Assembly: GCA_038373865.1 (NCBI GenBank) | Contig: JAXGGA010003459.1 | Span: forward strand, 1-64,000 | Length of the DNA: 64,000 nucleotides | Reading direction: 5' to 3' | Source: Uloborus plumipes | Taxonomy: Eukaryota > Arthropoda > Arachnida > Araneae > Uloboridae | Shown: one piece after another, positions 39,201 to 46,078 of the stretch | Layout: the number at the start of each line of letters is the position of its first letter | Numbering within the stretch: the stretch's first letter is position 1 | Position numbers and translations under genes: made by a program | Notes under the pieces: model-generated | What the model was told of the DNA's origin: nothing | Database searches by the model: none | What the model saw: the letters and a program-made list of their open reading frames with translations, nothing else

Positions 39201-40934
39201 TTAGTATTAATTAAATCAAAAATTCATAACTATGAAATTTGTTAAAAGAATCAGAAATATCAATTAAGTGTCACATTTTTGACCAATTTTTTAAGTTTCT
39301 TCTTGTGTTTTGGCATACATTAAAATTGTAAGGTATTGAATTTATAAGTTATGATATCATTGAAAATGAAAACTTGTGGTTCAATCTTAATATTATGCGT
39401 TGTCAAAATGAAGTTGTGTTTTTTAAACCCAATGCATCGATACATTATAAGTTAATGCAGGGTTTCCCAAAGTGGTCCGCAGACCCCCGGGGTTCCTTCG
39501 AGCTCATCTCAAGGAGTCCGCGTTGCTATCATGCTAAAACGAAAAATAGTTTCAATTTAAGGATGCGTAGCACTATTTTTATTCAAAAAGAAAGTTCATT
39601 TATAGTTAATAAAAAGTTCCAGTGAACGTACAAGCAGGGCGCAGTAAACCCTCAATTTTAGCACATATTTGACACCCAATTGTGTTTCAAATAGACTTTT
39701 CTTTCATAGCTCAGAATAATAATGTTAAATAAAATGAAAACTAGACAAGAGCTCTAAAAATATACAGAACAATGAATACATTAATTTAAAGAAAGGGGAG
39801 AAAAACATATTAGAAAATAAGATTTATATAAATGTATCAAATCAAGTTTTTTTTTTTTTTTTTTGTTCTTGCCGAGGAGGGGGCGGGGTCCGCAAACTAG
39901 TCTGGACTTTGGGAATCTTTGGGTTAATGGAAAGATAATTCTTTACCTTTTTTAATGTAATTTAAACTGTTTGCTGTAGGAAATCAATCGAAATTAGAAG
40001 ATAGAGTAATTTGGGCTGTTAGTATCCTACCTTAAAATATTGAAATCACAGAAACTAGGTGCAGTATTGCAAGTACCTCGCTTATTGTACCAACTGTGAG
40101 ACATTGTGGTTCTTTTCTCAAATGAATTAAGCTAAAATTACGCCTATTTGCAACAGAATGAATATTTTTATGCCGAAAAAATTGCATTATAGTAAAAAGT
40201 TGCAGTTGGTAATTTTGCTGTCTGGTGCTCTCATTGACTCATTGAATTGTTGTATCCCATGTTTTTCCTGTTTCTGATTTTTTTTTTTTTTTTTTTTTTT
40301 TTTTATCAATGCTGGCTAAAAGAAATGGTTTTTAATTCATAATTTCAAAAATAAAGTTTAAGTATGTGTACAAATCAGAATCAATGAGATCGTATTTAAA
40401 TTTGCTCCTAGAATAATTTTTTAGCAATACTAAATTGGTAATTTTTCCACCTCCAAAGTGATCTAAAACCAAATTTAGTCAATTATACCATTGCATATGT
40501 ACATTTTTGCATTTTTTTTTTTTTTTGGTTTGCAACTACCCCCCCCCCCCCCCCCACCACCACCTCCGTATATATAGGACTAAAACTAAAGTATAAAACG
40601 TTGCTTTAATTGGTGAATTTATTTGGGCATTATTATTGTTATTTTAAATGTTGTTTTGTACACCATCTTAAATTAGACACTTGTATAAATTTTTTCCTAG
40701 GTTGAAAGGAGAGTTGTGAATCAGTTAGCTGACGCTCATGAGAAGAGACTAATTGACAAAGGATATGCTGTTCATATTACAGTTGAAGAGGTCGTAGAAC
40801 CACATATCAAACAAAATCAAAATGGCAAAGAAAGTGTTACAAGGACTATTAAGCTACAAATGAAACCTAAAAATAAGGAAAAATCTTTTTTAAATTTAAA
40901 GCTTAGCAATTATGCTCCATTAACTAGTGTTTAA
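15039..40934 (+). CDS. CLPB: CLPB/Skd3: mitochondrial ankyrin-repeat AAA+ disaggregase (16 exons)
   Basis: ATP-driven protein disaggregase; the animal family acts in the mitochondrial intermembrane space and keeps its proteins soluble. Coding exons are 15039-15270, 17069-17120, 19787-19873, 21448-21551, 22165-22293, 25962-26059, 26826-26940, 27485-27562, 28431-28486, 29178-29222, 32408-32569, 35011-35167, 36847-36920, 37509-37628, 38894-38998 and 40701-40934. They join in frame to 615 residues. Domains in order: basic presequence (1-40), hydrophobic segment (about 59-71), ankyrin repeats (about 80-232), linker, AAA+ core with Walker A GSSGIGKT (294-301), pore loop GYIG (342-345), Walker B VVLFDE (363-368), sensor 1 N409, arginine finger R474, sensor 2 GAR (R533), then a ClpB-type small domain. 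All ATPase residues are present. It is shorter than human CLPB (about 700 residues), mainly at the N-terminus. Junctions are predicted by eye; only the exon 3 donor is weak. Confidence 0.95.
15271..17068 (+). other. CLPB intron 1
   Basis: 1.8 kb, AT-rich. A block starting TTAACCCTTTATGCCCCG (15810) looks like a piggyBac left end, and GGGGGGCTTAGACCCCC follows near 15987, but I found no matching right end. No gene is seen. Confidence 0.5.
17069..17120 (+). CDS. CLPB: CLPB exon 2: start of ankyrin repeats
   Basis: Residues 78-94, reading [17 protein letters not shown], the first helix pair of an ankyrin repeat. Acceptor TTGTACAG and donor GTAAGA are both good. At 52 bp it is too short to stand out by itself, but both phases fit the neighbouring exons. 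Confidence 0.88.
17650..19240. mobile_element. TIR element in CLPB intron 2
   Basis: The ends ACTTACCCCCCTCTTGGCGA (17651-17670) and its imperfect inverse TCGCCAAGGGGGGGTAAGT (19221-19239) define a 1.6-kb element. Next to the left end is a small inverted pair (CTGTTGGCGCCAAAA / TTTTGGCACCAACAG). It carries a tandem duplication (18731-18967). No transposase or clear target duplication was seen, so the superfamily is unknown. Confidence 0.65.
18731..18967. repeat. Two-copy tandem repeat, about 119 bp
   Basis: Two adjacent copies share CTAATC-AGCACTCAAAAAA and CATTCACTTAACACTTGC, with roughly 10% divergence. They lie inside the intron 2 TIR element. Confidence 0.8.
19787..19873 (+). CDS. CLPB: CLPB exon 3: ankyrin repeat
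   Basis: Residues 95-123, including [20 protein letters not shown], a near-consensus ankyrin turn (G-x-T-P-L-x-x-A-A). The acceptor is CAATAG. The donor GTGCCT is weak, but the reading frame joins smoothly to [12 protein letters not shown] in the next exon. Confidence 0.85.
19874..21447 (+). other. CLPB intron 3
   Basis: AT-rich with T-runs at 20660-20675 and 20744-20760. I see no element ends or RNA gene. Confidence 0.5.
21448..21551 (+). CDS. CLPB: CLPB exon 4: ankyrin repeat and linker
   Basis: Residues 124-158: [19 protein letters not shown], then [14 protein letters not shown]. This matches the family segment between the second and third ankyrin repeats. The donor GTGAAA follows at 21552. 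An in-frame alternative donor at 21536 would lose conserved HSLE. Confidence 0.88.
21986..22059 (+). ncRNA. Hammerhead-ribozyme-like motif in CLPB intron 4 (sense strand)
   Basis: The order and pairing of a type I hammerhead are present. Stem I: CTCGTTT (21986-21992) with AAACGAG (22053-22059), and TCCATG (22002-22007) with CATGGA (22041-22046). Core box CTGGCGAG (22008-22015). Stem II: GTGC (22015-22018) with GCAC (22025-22028). Box GAAAC (22029-22033), tiny stem III with loop TGCA, then GTC (22038-22040) with the expected cleavage after C22040. The core departs from canonical CTGATGA at two places; position 7 is tolerant, but the A6-to-G change should reduce or abolish activity. It ends a repeat whose upstream part (21750-21980) resembles 5340-5640. 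Confidence 0.5.
22165..22293 (+). CDS. CLPB: CLPB exon 5: ankyrin repeat
   Basis: Residues 159-201, with [18 protein letters not shown] and IVEVLLNHG, a clear ankyrin repeat (T-A-L-H-Y-A-V). The acceptor is TATTTTTAG and the donor GTAATG. Confidence 0.9.
22939..24964. mobile_element. Non-autonomous hAT element in CLPB intron 5
   Basis: Left end CAGTGGCGTAGGAAC, right end the inverse of CAGGGGCGTAGGAACC. Flanks ATTTTATA (22931-22938) and ATTTTATG (24965-24972) are a 7/8 target duplication. The ends are rich in G-runs and CGGAGCTCC words. It contains a nested TA-inserted MITE (23960-24636). Confidence 0.75.
23960..24636. mobile_element. TA-inserted MITE nested in the intron 5 hAT
   Basis: GGGTAGTT at the left and AACTACCC at the right, each flanked by TA (23958-23959 and 24637-24638). 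Inside are two GTGACGTCA-like words (near 24127 and 24500). The terminal repeat is only 8-9 bp, so the class assignment is tentative. Confidence 0.55.
25700..25836. repeat. Short-palindrome-rich repeat end in intron 5
   Basis: A GC-richer block with GTCGCCGCAGGCGAC and GTGAGCGAAGCAAGCAG followed by GGGGACGGAGCCCCCT. Such strings of small palindromes often end interspersed arthropod repeats. I could not place the other end. Confidence 0.35.
25962..26059 (+). CDS. CLPB: CLPB exon 6: last ankyrin repeat
   Basis: Residues 202-234: [19 protein letters not shown], then [11 protein letters not shown], ending phase 0 before a consensus donor GTGAGA. It is preceded by acceptor GACATTGCAG. Confidence 0.9.
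26826..26940 (+). CDS. CLPB: CLPB exon 7: linker into the AAA+ domain
   Basis: Residues 235-272: a charged helical linker [16 protein letters not shown], then [18 protein letters not shown], the start of the AAA+ module (the I-V-G-Q-E/D box of Clp/HSP100 proteins). Acceptor TTCAG, donor GTGAGT. Confidence 0.92.
27485..27562 (+). CDS. CLPB: CLPB exon 8: Walker A, first part
   Basis: Residues 273-298: [19 protein letters not shown], then MGSSGI. The intron splits the codon of the last Walker A glycine, G299. Donor GTAAAG. Confidence 0.92.
28431..28486 (+). CDS. CLPB: CLPB exon 9: Walker A, second part
   Basis: Residues 299-317: [19 protein letters not shown]. It completes the nucleotide-binding loop (K300, T301) and the helix after it. 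Acceptor TTTTCTAG, donor GTAAGA. Confidence 0.9.
29178..29222 (+). CDS. CLPB: CLPB exon 10: 15-codon exon
   Basis: Residues 318-332: [15 protein letters not shown], the highly conserved strand after Walker A in Clp ATPases. Acceptor TTCCTAG, donor GTAAGT. Confidence 0.9.
30633..31749 (-). mobile_element. piggyBac-like element in CLPB intron 10
   Basis: The element starts CCCGTTCGGGACG and ends CTCCGGAACGGG, flanked by TTAA on both sides (30629-30632 and 31750-31753), the piggyBac target signature. A minus-strand transposase C-terminal remnant (31029-31187) confirms the family. A (TA)n run lies at 31349-31371. Confidence 0.85.
31029..31187 (-). pseudogene. piggyBac transposase C-terminal cysteine-rich domain remnant
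   Basis: The minus strand reads [20 protein letters not shown], then [16 protein letters not shown] and ENFH before a stop. The C-x2-C ... C-x2-(C, here W) ... L-C-x3-C-F ... H order is the zinc-binding tail of piggyBac transposases; one cysteine appears replaced by tryptophan. An in-frame stop lies just upstream, so only the tail survives. Confidence 0.75.
32408..32569 (+). CDS. CLPB: CLPB exon 11: pore loop and Walker B
   Basis: Residues 333-386. It contains [18 protein letters not shown] (pore loop tyrosine Y343) and [16 protein letters not shown] (Walker B D367 and E368). This exon carries the substrate-threading and ATP-hydrolysis residues. Acceptor TTTCAG, donor GTAATT. Confidence 0.95.
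33386..34878 (+). repeat. 1.5-kb interspersed repeat in CLPB intron 11
   Basis: It opens AAAGTACCCAGCGTTGCCTG and closes with CATTCAGTAGTTTTTGTGGG, then AACAAACATACATCCATAC and TTCACATTTATAATAGTATT. Many arthropod genomes hold non-autonomous repeats with this 'TACCCGGCGTTGCCCGGG ... AAACATACATACAAACTTTCGCxTTTATAATATTAG' frame. I recognise the pattern but cannot name the superfamily. No coding frame is supported inside. Confidence 0.55.
35011..35167 (+). CDS. CLPB: CLPB exon 12: sensor 1
   Basis: Residues 387-438: [20 protein letters not shown], then TSN with sensor-1 N409, followed by [12 protein letters not shown]. Acceptor TTTTTAG, donor GTAAG after ATA A. Confidence 0.93.
36154..36412 (+). 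mobile_element. Deleted piggyBac-like element in CLPB intron 12
   Basis: Flanked by TTAA on both sides (36150-36153, 36413-36416), starting CCCC and ending GGG. The last codons before the right end read [16 protein letters not shown] and stop, resembling the piggyBac cysteine-rich tail running into the terminus. The terminal repeats match over only a few bases, so this is a small decayed relic. Confidence 0.5.
36847..36920 (+). CDS. CLPB: CLPB exon 13
   Basis: Residues 439-463: [18 protein letters not shown], the helical stretch leading to the arginine finger. Acceptor TTCTAG, donor GTATGT. Confidence 0.92.
37509..37628 (+). CDS. CLPB: CLPB exon 14: arginine finger
   Basis: Residues 464-503: [21 protein letters not shown]474 in F-L-G-R-I-N-E is at the position of the HSP100 arginine finger. 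Acceptor TTTTACAG, donor GTAAAT. Confidence 0.93.
37876..38103. mobile_element. Hairpin MITE in CLPB intron 14
   Basis: CCGTAAAGT...ACTTTACGG with TA on both sides (37874-37875, 38104-38105). The arms of about 80 bp are near-complementary, including TTACTTGAGCCCA / TGGGCTCAAGTAA and GTAAAATGATAAAATC / GATTTTATCATTTTAC. It could form a long hairpin in the CLPB pre-mRNA. Confidence 0.8.
38894..38998 (+). CDS. CLPB: CLPB exon 15: sensor 2
   Basis: Residues 504-538, including [14 protein letters not shown] with sensor-2 R533. Acceptor GAACAG; donor GTTTGA is non-consensus at +3 to +5 but the phase fits. Confidence 0.92.
39458..39921. mobile_element. hAT MITE in CLPB intron 15
   Basis: Starts CAGGGTTTCCCAAAGTGGTC and ends ACTTTGGGAATCTTTG, with GTCCGCA words beside each end. 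Flanks AGTTAATG and GGTTAATG agree at 7 of 8 positions. This 'CAGGGGTTCCCAAAGTGGTCCGCGG' type of end is a classic hAT signature. Confidence 0.85.
40701..40934 (+). CDS. CLPB: CLPB exon 16: C-terminal small domain and stop
   Basis: Residues 539-615: [20 protein letters not shown], then a divergent lysine-rich tail ending NYAPLTSV and TAA. The strand-rich tail aligns with the end of CLPB in length but is poorly conserved, as is usual. Confidence 0.92.
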   Translation, partial: VERRVVNQLADAHEKRLIDKGYAVHITVEEVVEPHIKQNQNGKESVTRTIKLQMKPKNKEKSFLNLKLSNYAPLTSV

Positions 40935-40982
40935 AGATATCTTCTAAATTATATAGGGGTTCTCAATCTGGGGAACTATGTC

Positions 40983-41180
40983 ACTGAAAATCGAGCTTGT
41001 AAAAACTGCCTAGAGGCAGAAGAAAGCTCAAAGCACATACTGTGTGATTGTGATTTTTATTCTGCTCATAGAGTTGAAAATTTGGGGTACCACTGCTTAG
41101 ATCCATGGAAATTTTCAAGCTTACCTGTGAGACATTTGCCAAAGAGTCTGGTTCTGTTAAGGATCCTATTGGGGAAAGTA
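40983..41180 (+). pseudogene. Non-LTR retrotransposon C-terminal CCHC fragment in the CLPB 3' UTR
   Basis: The frame reads TENRACKNCLEAEESSKHIL and then CDCDFYSAHRVENLG, giving C-x2-C-x8-H-x4-C. This knuckle closes the ORF2 protein of several non-LTR retrotransposon clades (Jockey/R1/I type), followed as here by 'LP...L..F'. It is open through 41309 in one frame, but only the tail is recognisable. It lies 50 bp after the CLPB stop. Confidence 0.6.
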
Positions 41181-41309
41181 CATCAGACCTGTGGTCACTC
41201 TGCTTGTGCTCTTATAAAGGCACCCGTTCACTTCATTCATTCATCTGGGGCATTCCCAACTACAAAACTAGAGAAATTTCAAGGGAGGCATAAATGTGCA
41301 AGAATGTAA

Positions 41310-41323
41310 AATAAAAAAATAAA
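41310..41323 (+). promoter_or_regulatory. Candidate CLPB polyadenylation signals
   Basis: Two overlapping AATAAA hexamers (41310-41315 and 41318-41323) are the first after the stop codon at 40932-40934, giving a 3' UTR of about 400 nt. Further AATAAA copies occur near 41715 and 41920, so longer forms are possible. Confidence 0.4.
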
Positions 41324-41888
41324 ACTAGCAATAATATTTACTATATAATTTGCTGACATGTATATATTTTCGAAGTTATTGCCTACTTTGCATTTTTTAT
41401 GACAGTTTGCATTAATCTTTATAAAAATCTGGTTTTTAGCATACGTCTAGTCAAAATATCAAGTGAGGCATAGAAAGTAACCAGAGATGCTGTTTCTCAC
41501 AGTGCAGCTTAATTAAGGAGAAACAAAGCCAGCTTGCCCATTAATGTTGTGAAATTAACTGTCATCATATGCCAGCTTCACCTAAATTTTAAATTGCAGG
41601 AAATCAATTTGTATTTAGTTCTTCGATTTCATGTGGTCTTACATTAATAGGTTAAAAATACTTTTATGAATTAATATGAAATTTTGTGTGTAAAATTATC
41701 TATATTTTCATTTAATAAACAGCTTCAGCTATCCTATAGCTTTAGTTTAAAATCCTGATTTTCCAATTATAGAACATGGATTGACCACATAGTGTAGTGG
41801 TAATAATGGAGAGGGTTGGGGGCGAAACCTCACATAGCTGCTGGATGGGGGGGGGGGGCACAGAACATAAAAAAGTTGAGAATCCCTG

Positions 41889-42779
41889 TTGTAAATATGT
41901 AAAATAATGATAGATATGTAAAATAAATTATATTATGTGTAGTAAGTTTCATGGTATTTTATTTTTGAATTTACTTGTTATAAGATAAACAGATATTGAT
42001 ACAGTACAACATCATTTTTACATCTTTTAAATTTATGCATGTTTTCTTTAAATCCGAAATTATTCCTATTTATCGTAATTCAAAAATGCATCTTTCAAAT
42101 GTAGCAAAATATTGGTTTAACATGATACATAATTTTGTCCTCCATAAAATTGCAAACATTTCTGCTTGTCTAACTTAATTGGTTTCTATTCAAGAGGTTA
42201 CATTTCAAAATTCTCTCAGCTATGAAGAAGAAATAAAGTGAAGAGAAGAAAGCCGATTATATTATTTCATAAAATATATCAAGGCAGTAGTGGAAAAAGA
42301 TTTCATGAACTTAACGCAATTCATACCGCTATGATCATAGCATAAAGGCAATGAGCACGTCTAATGGCTATAAAATCTTTTTTAATTAGTGTGCATTTAA
42401 GCACATTAGTGATACAATTACAGTAATTACTGGAGGTATGCTAAATATAATATTTGAAATATGGTACCATAGATGTATGATTTATTTCACACAAATATTA
42501 CTTAAAACTTTTTAATGTCTTTAGAATGAAAGTATTGCATACTAGTTTATATTAGTTATCTAAAATCTTGATCAGAACTTTGCAACTGTTTATTTGCTCA
42601 AATTTTTAATTAGCAGCTCTAAATCTAAAAATCAGTGATTTGTCAACGTTTTGATAAAACGTTGTTTTCATATATGTTGTTTGATGTCAGCCTGATGAAA
42701 GCGTATAAATGATGCTTTTCTGTATTTTAATGAAATCTCATGAATTACCATTTCATTTTAATGAAATGAAACCATTTTG
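41889..42779. other. AT-rich stretch downstream of CLPB
   Basis: No gene or element end recognised. Confidence 0.5.
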
Positions 42780-42879
42780 TACTATTTTGTTTCTAACTTC
42801 ACAATCAGTGGCGCTTAGAGGCGATATTTTTCTCTTTGTAGTCTGGAATATTAATAGCAGATTCTACACTACATGTAAT

Positions 42880-43012
42880 ATACCAACAGCCCAGTTTGGA
42901 AACTAACCTATTCAGCTCTGCCTTCTTCTCAGTTATTGTCTATTCCAGACTGATGAGTTCATGATAAGGGCAAAACTGCAGTCTCTGGATGTTATAACCG
43001 GGCTGTTGGTAT
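42880..43012 (+). ncRNA. Second hammerhead-ribozyme-like motif with long outer stem
   Basis: Core box CTGATGAG (42950-42957) is canonical. Stem II GTTC/GGGC uses two G-U pairs. The second box reads CAAAAC where CGAAAC is expected. Stem III with loop TGCA and GTC (42981-42983) is as in the intron 4 motif. Inner stem I is TCCAGA (42944-42949) with TCTGGA (42984-42989). An outer 13-bp perfect stem ATACCAACAGCCC (42880-42892) / GGGCTGTTGGTAT (43000-43012) encloses it. GTCTGGAATA (42841-42850) could compete by pairing with 42941-42950. The loss of G12 predicts an inactive or weak ribozyme. Confidence 0.45.
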
Positions 43013-43416
43013 GTTATATGTAATTCTGCATCGGTCCTGGCTTAACCCCCCAGCGATTGGGCAGTTCCGGAATTACATGTTAAATGGACGTGATAAGATG
43101 TCAAGCACCATCACTCAAAGGCAGTAATTTTGTGCTCAATGGCAGATTCATTCCTAAATAAAAATGAAAGAAAAAATGCTAAATGTTATTTAGATTATCA
43201 CTATAGCTTTTAACTGATTATTTTTGTGAAATAAAATGTGCATCCATGGCTAAAAGATACCGAGACATCCAATGTGACTTCACATAATGAATTACTTTGT
43301 CAAGATTGTTCCAGAAACAGATTGTGTTGGAGAAGCTGGGAGTATTCTTTAATGTGTTAGGTTTCAAAGGATTTGTTTTTTAAGCTCAAAGAGATAAGAT
43401 ATTTATGCTGATACTT

Positions 43417-43583
43417 CAATGGCATACATATAGTGCCCTTGCGGCTCGGGGGGGGGGGGGGTGCACGATCCAGAAAAATAGCTTTATTAGTTACACCGGG
43501 AAAATATTTTTCGTATTTTAGTGGAGGGGAGGCGCACTTACAAATTTTGTGTGGGGGTACACCTAGGTCTATGTATGCTACTG
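43417..43583. mobile_element. Short hAT MITE, same family as 51776-51967
   Basis: Starts CAATGGCATACATATAGTGC and ends TCTATGTATGCTACTG. It shares CCAGAAAAATAGC, AGTTACAC-GGGAAA and a G-run with the 51776-51967 copy. The 8-bp flanks agree only partly. Confidence 0.6.
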
Positions 43584-44129
43584 TGCTTCTTGAACACTAA
43601 ACATATTTTTCAAATACAGAAAAAAAATCAGAACCATTACAATTTACTGATTCATTGCATATCATATATAATCTGCTCAGTAGGGAAACTATCAATATTT
43701 AACTTCAGAATATTTTCATGTTTAAAATAAATGGAAGAACAGAACACATTTTTACAGTGTGCATAACATAAGTAAATTATATAAATTCAAACTGTCTACC
43801 TGAAATAATAACTTTAAAATTGACAGGCAAGATTTTAATTAATGGAGATTTGGTTACAAGCAAATAATCGATTCATGGTGAATTCTAGAGATAATGGAAG
43901 AACAGTTTTATACGAAAACAATGATATATTTATGTCTGCGAGTAAAATAAATTAATATTTTTTCAATAATTGATGTATAGACTTTTATACACATCATAAT
44001 AAGTTGCTAAAAAATCCAAAGCTTGGAATTTTTCTTTTAAACTCAAATTTAAGAGAAGGTAATGGAAGGATATTGTTTAGATATGATTTTCTTGCTATCC
44101 TATTTTCCTCAAAAGTTTAACTACTAAAC

Positions 44130-44387
44130 CCTGGGTGCCAGCAGAATCATATATGGGGGCTGCAATCGAACTAAAAATTAAAAAATAATCACAAAAAAGA
44201 AGCAAAAGATCCTTTTTTACAAAAAAAAAATAGCAAATTATCCCTTTTTACGGAAACAATTTACAAAACCCTTTTCTTAAAGAGAATCATTAAAAAAACT
44301 TTTCAAAATGTTCATATGTATTATGTATATATGTACATATGTATATACATACAAAACTAAAGTTTAAAAAAAAATGGATTCTTCCCC

Positions 44388-44418
<31 letters not shown>

Positions 44419-44437
44419 ACATCTACCGGCGCCCATG
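44130..44437. mobile_element. Short hAT-like MITE with poly-C and (AC)n
   Basis: CCTGGGTGCCAGCAGAA at the left pairs with the inverse of CATGGGCGCCGGTAGA at the right. It contains a C-run of about 20 followed by (AC)n at 44384-44420. Flanks agree at only 5 of 8 bases. Confidence 0.5.
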
Positions 44438-45989
44438 AGCTGAACTATAGAAAGTAAACTAAAAAAAGTAGAGCACAAACTGGAGTGTTTACTCAGTACA
44501 ATTTGACTCCTTTTTTTTTTTATTAATAATTTTAAACTTAGGAATTTTGTACTTGTTAACAGTAATGGAAGGACAAGAAGTTCAAAATAATTCACTTATT
44601 AAATTTCAATTTACAAACACATTTAATCAGCTATTAATTGATCTAAAATTTCTATCTACAGTGAATTCTAGTGCCTGAGTCATCTGTAACAAATTTCGAA
44701 TTCTTTAAATACTCAATTTTATCAGGGTCGATTAAACTTTATCTTCCTTCACAGGAAACATGTAAATCATTCTGACATGTAATGCTTTCTCAAACAAGGT
44801 ATTTGTATTCTTTCACCTAAATGAAGTATACCTGTCCACCATAGTTCTTTGTCAATTTCTTCCTTTCCATTCAACTAAAAAAAGTGTATCTGTTAGTGCA
44901 TCCTTTGGCGTAGAATCATTATTTGGCATCTTTGATTCAGCTGTATCTTCATGTTTAACATTATTCATAAATTACTCTGTTTACTTTTAATTGAAATTTC
45001 CTTCGCTTTGTTGAACAACACACTATATTCAATATCATAATGTGTAGCAGGTTTCAAATAGAGTTATTCCACCTACCACCATCATATAGGTGGGACAGTC
45101 AGAATATTATACTATTTAACTAATTACACAATTTTTAATCATTACATTCAATGCAAAGGTAATTCTGCGGCAGTTGTACTTTTATAAAATAATTTTGTTA
45201 TAAATGTTGTTGAATATGTTTATCCTATAGTCTTGCTCTGATGAGTTTACTTCTGATATGATGAAACTTAATAGATTTAAACAGGGGTGATTGAAACCTG
45301 GTTTGCGTTATCGGTAACAATTATTGGCGCTGTACAAAGAATTTCTCCTACTTCAACTCAAACATAAGTGAAATAAGCTCAACCAAGTCGAGCATCTTTT
45401 ACCAGAGCCAGACTATGCTGTATCCTAGAACTTCATTGATTATTAAAACATAAGCAGACTGACACAAACACACACACACAAGAAGAGTAAGAAGGAAAAA
45501 AAATCAAATAAAAAAGAAAACAATGGTTGGGGCGAACTAACTTTGCAGCATTATCAAGGTTACACAGATATTAATGACAACATTACGATTCTGCCATGTG
45601 TTAGGTTTTTTCTCCCAACTATAGGAGTAAATATCTGAGATTATCCTAGAAATAAAAAGTCTGCAAGAAGTAGTTGTGAATGAACAAATTTACCAAGAAA
45701 AGGTTAAGAAGAAAGAAATAAGGAAAATCTGCTTCAGAAAATTTCCATTCAAAAATACGACAAGGAGGCAATAACCTTAAAGGTTTACCACACTGCAATG
45801 ACCCCGTGAACTTTATTTTATATCGTATCATATTATATCCAAGACAAAACCGTTGTTTTACTTAAGACAGGGTCTTAAATTTTCAGAATTGAGGAAATTA
45901 ACAAACCCCAATCTACAGAATGATAAAATCTGCCCACAAACTTATATCTAAGAAGAAAATTTTTTATTATAGGCGTGAAATCAAAAAAA
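44438..45989. other. Gene-free stretch
   Basis: AT-rich, with a short (AC)n near 45468. I see no gene or element end. Confidence 0.5.
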
Positions 45990-46078
45990 GCCTACATTTG
46001 CCGAGTCTTCTGATAAAATGTGCCAAGTATAGAATTTTTTGGGAGGTCACAGTGACCTCCCATCAGGGCGCTCTTTTT
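45990..46078 (-). repeat. Inverted end fragment of the 3279-6701 hAT family
   Basis: Read on the minus strand it gives GAGCGCCC, GGGAGGTCACTGTGACCTCC, GGCACA and GGCAAAT in the same order as 3283-3370. It is a solo left end in opposite orientation. Confidence 0.65.

Larger units (their letters stand above)
40954..41888. mobile_element. hAT-like element making up the CLPB 3' UTR region
   Basis: The left end TAGGGGTTCTCAATCTGGGG and the inverse of the right end CAGGGATTCTCAACTTTTT match at most of the first 13 bases. The right end is preceded by a G-run and GCACAGAACAT, as in 'CAGGGGTTCTCAA' hAT ends. No target duplication was found. It starts 20 bp after the CLPB stop codon and contains a LINE fragment and the first AATAAA signals. 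Confidence 0.45.

Noticed and set aside
45238..45266. CTGATGAG followed by GAAAC as a third hammerhead
   Set aside because: The intervening bases do not form stem II, and no stem I or stem III pairing could be found.
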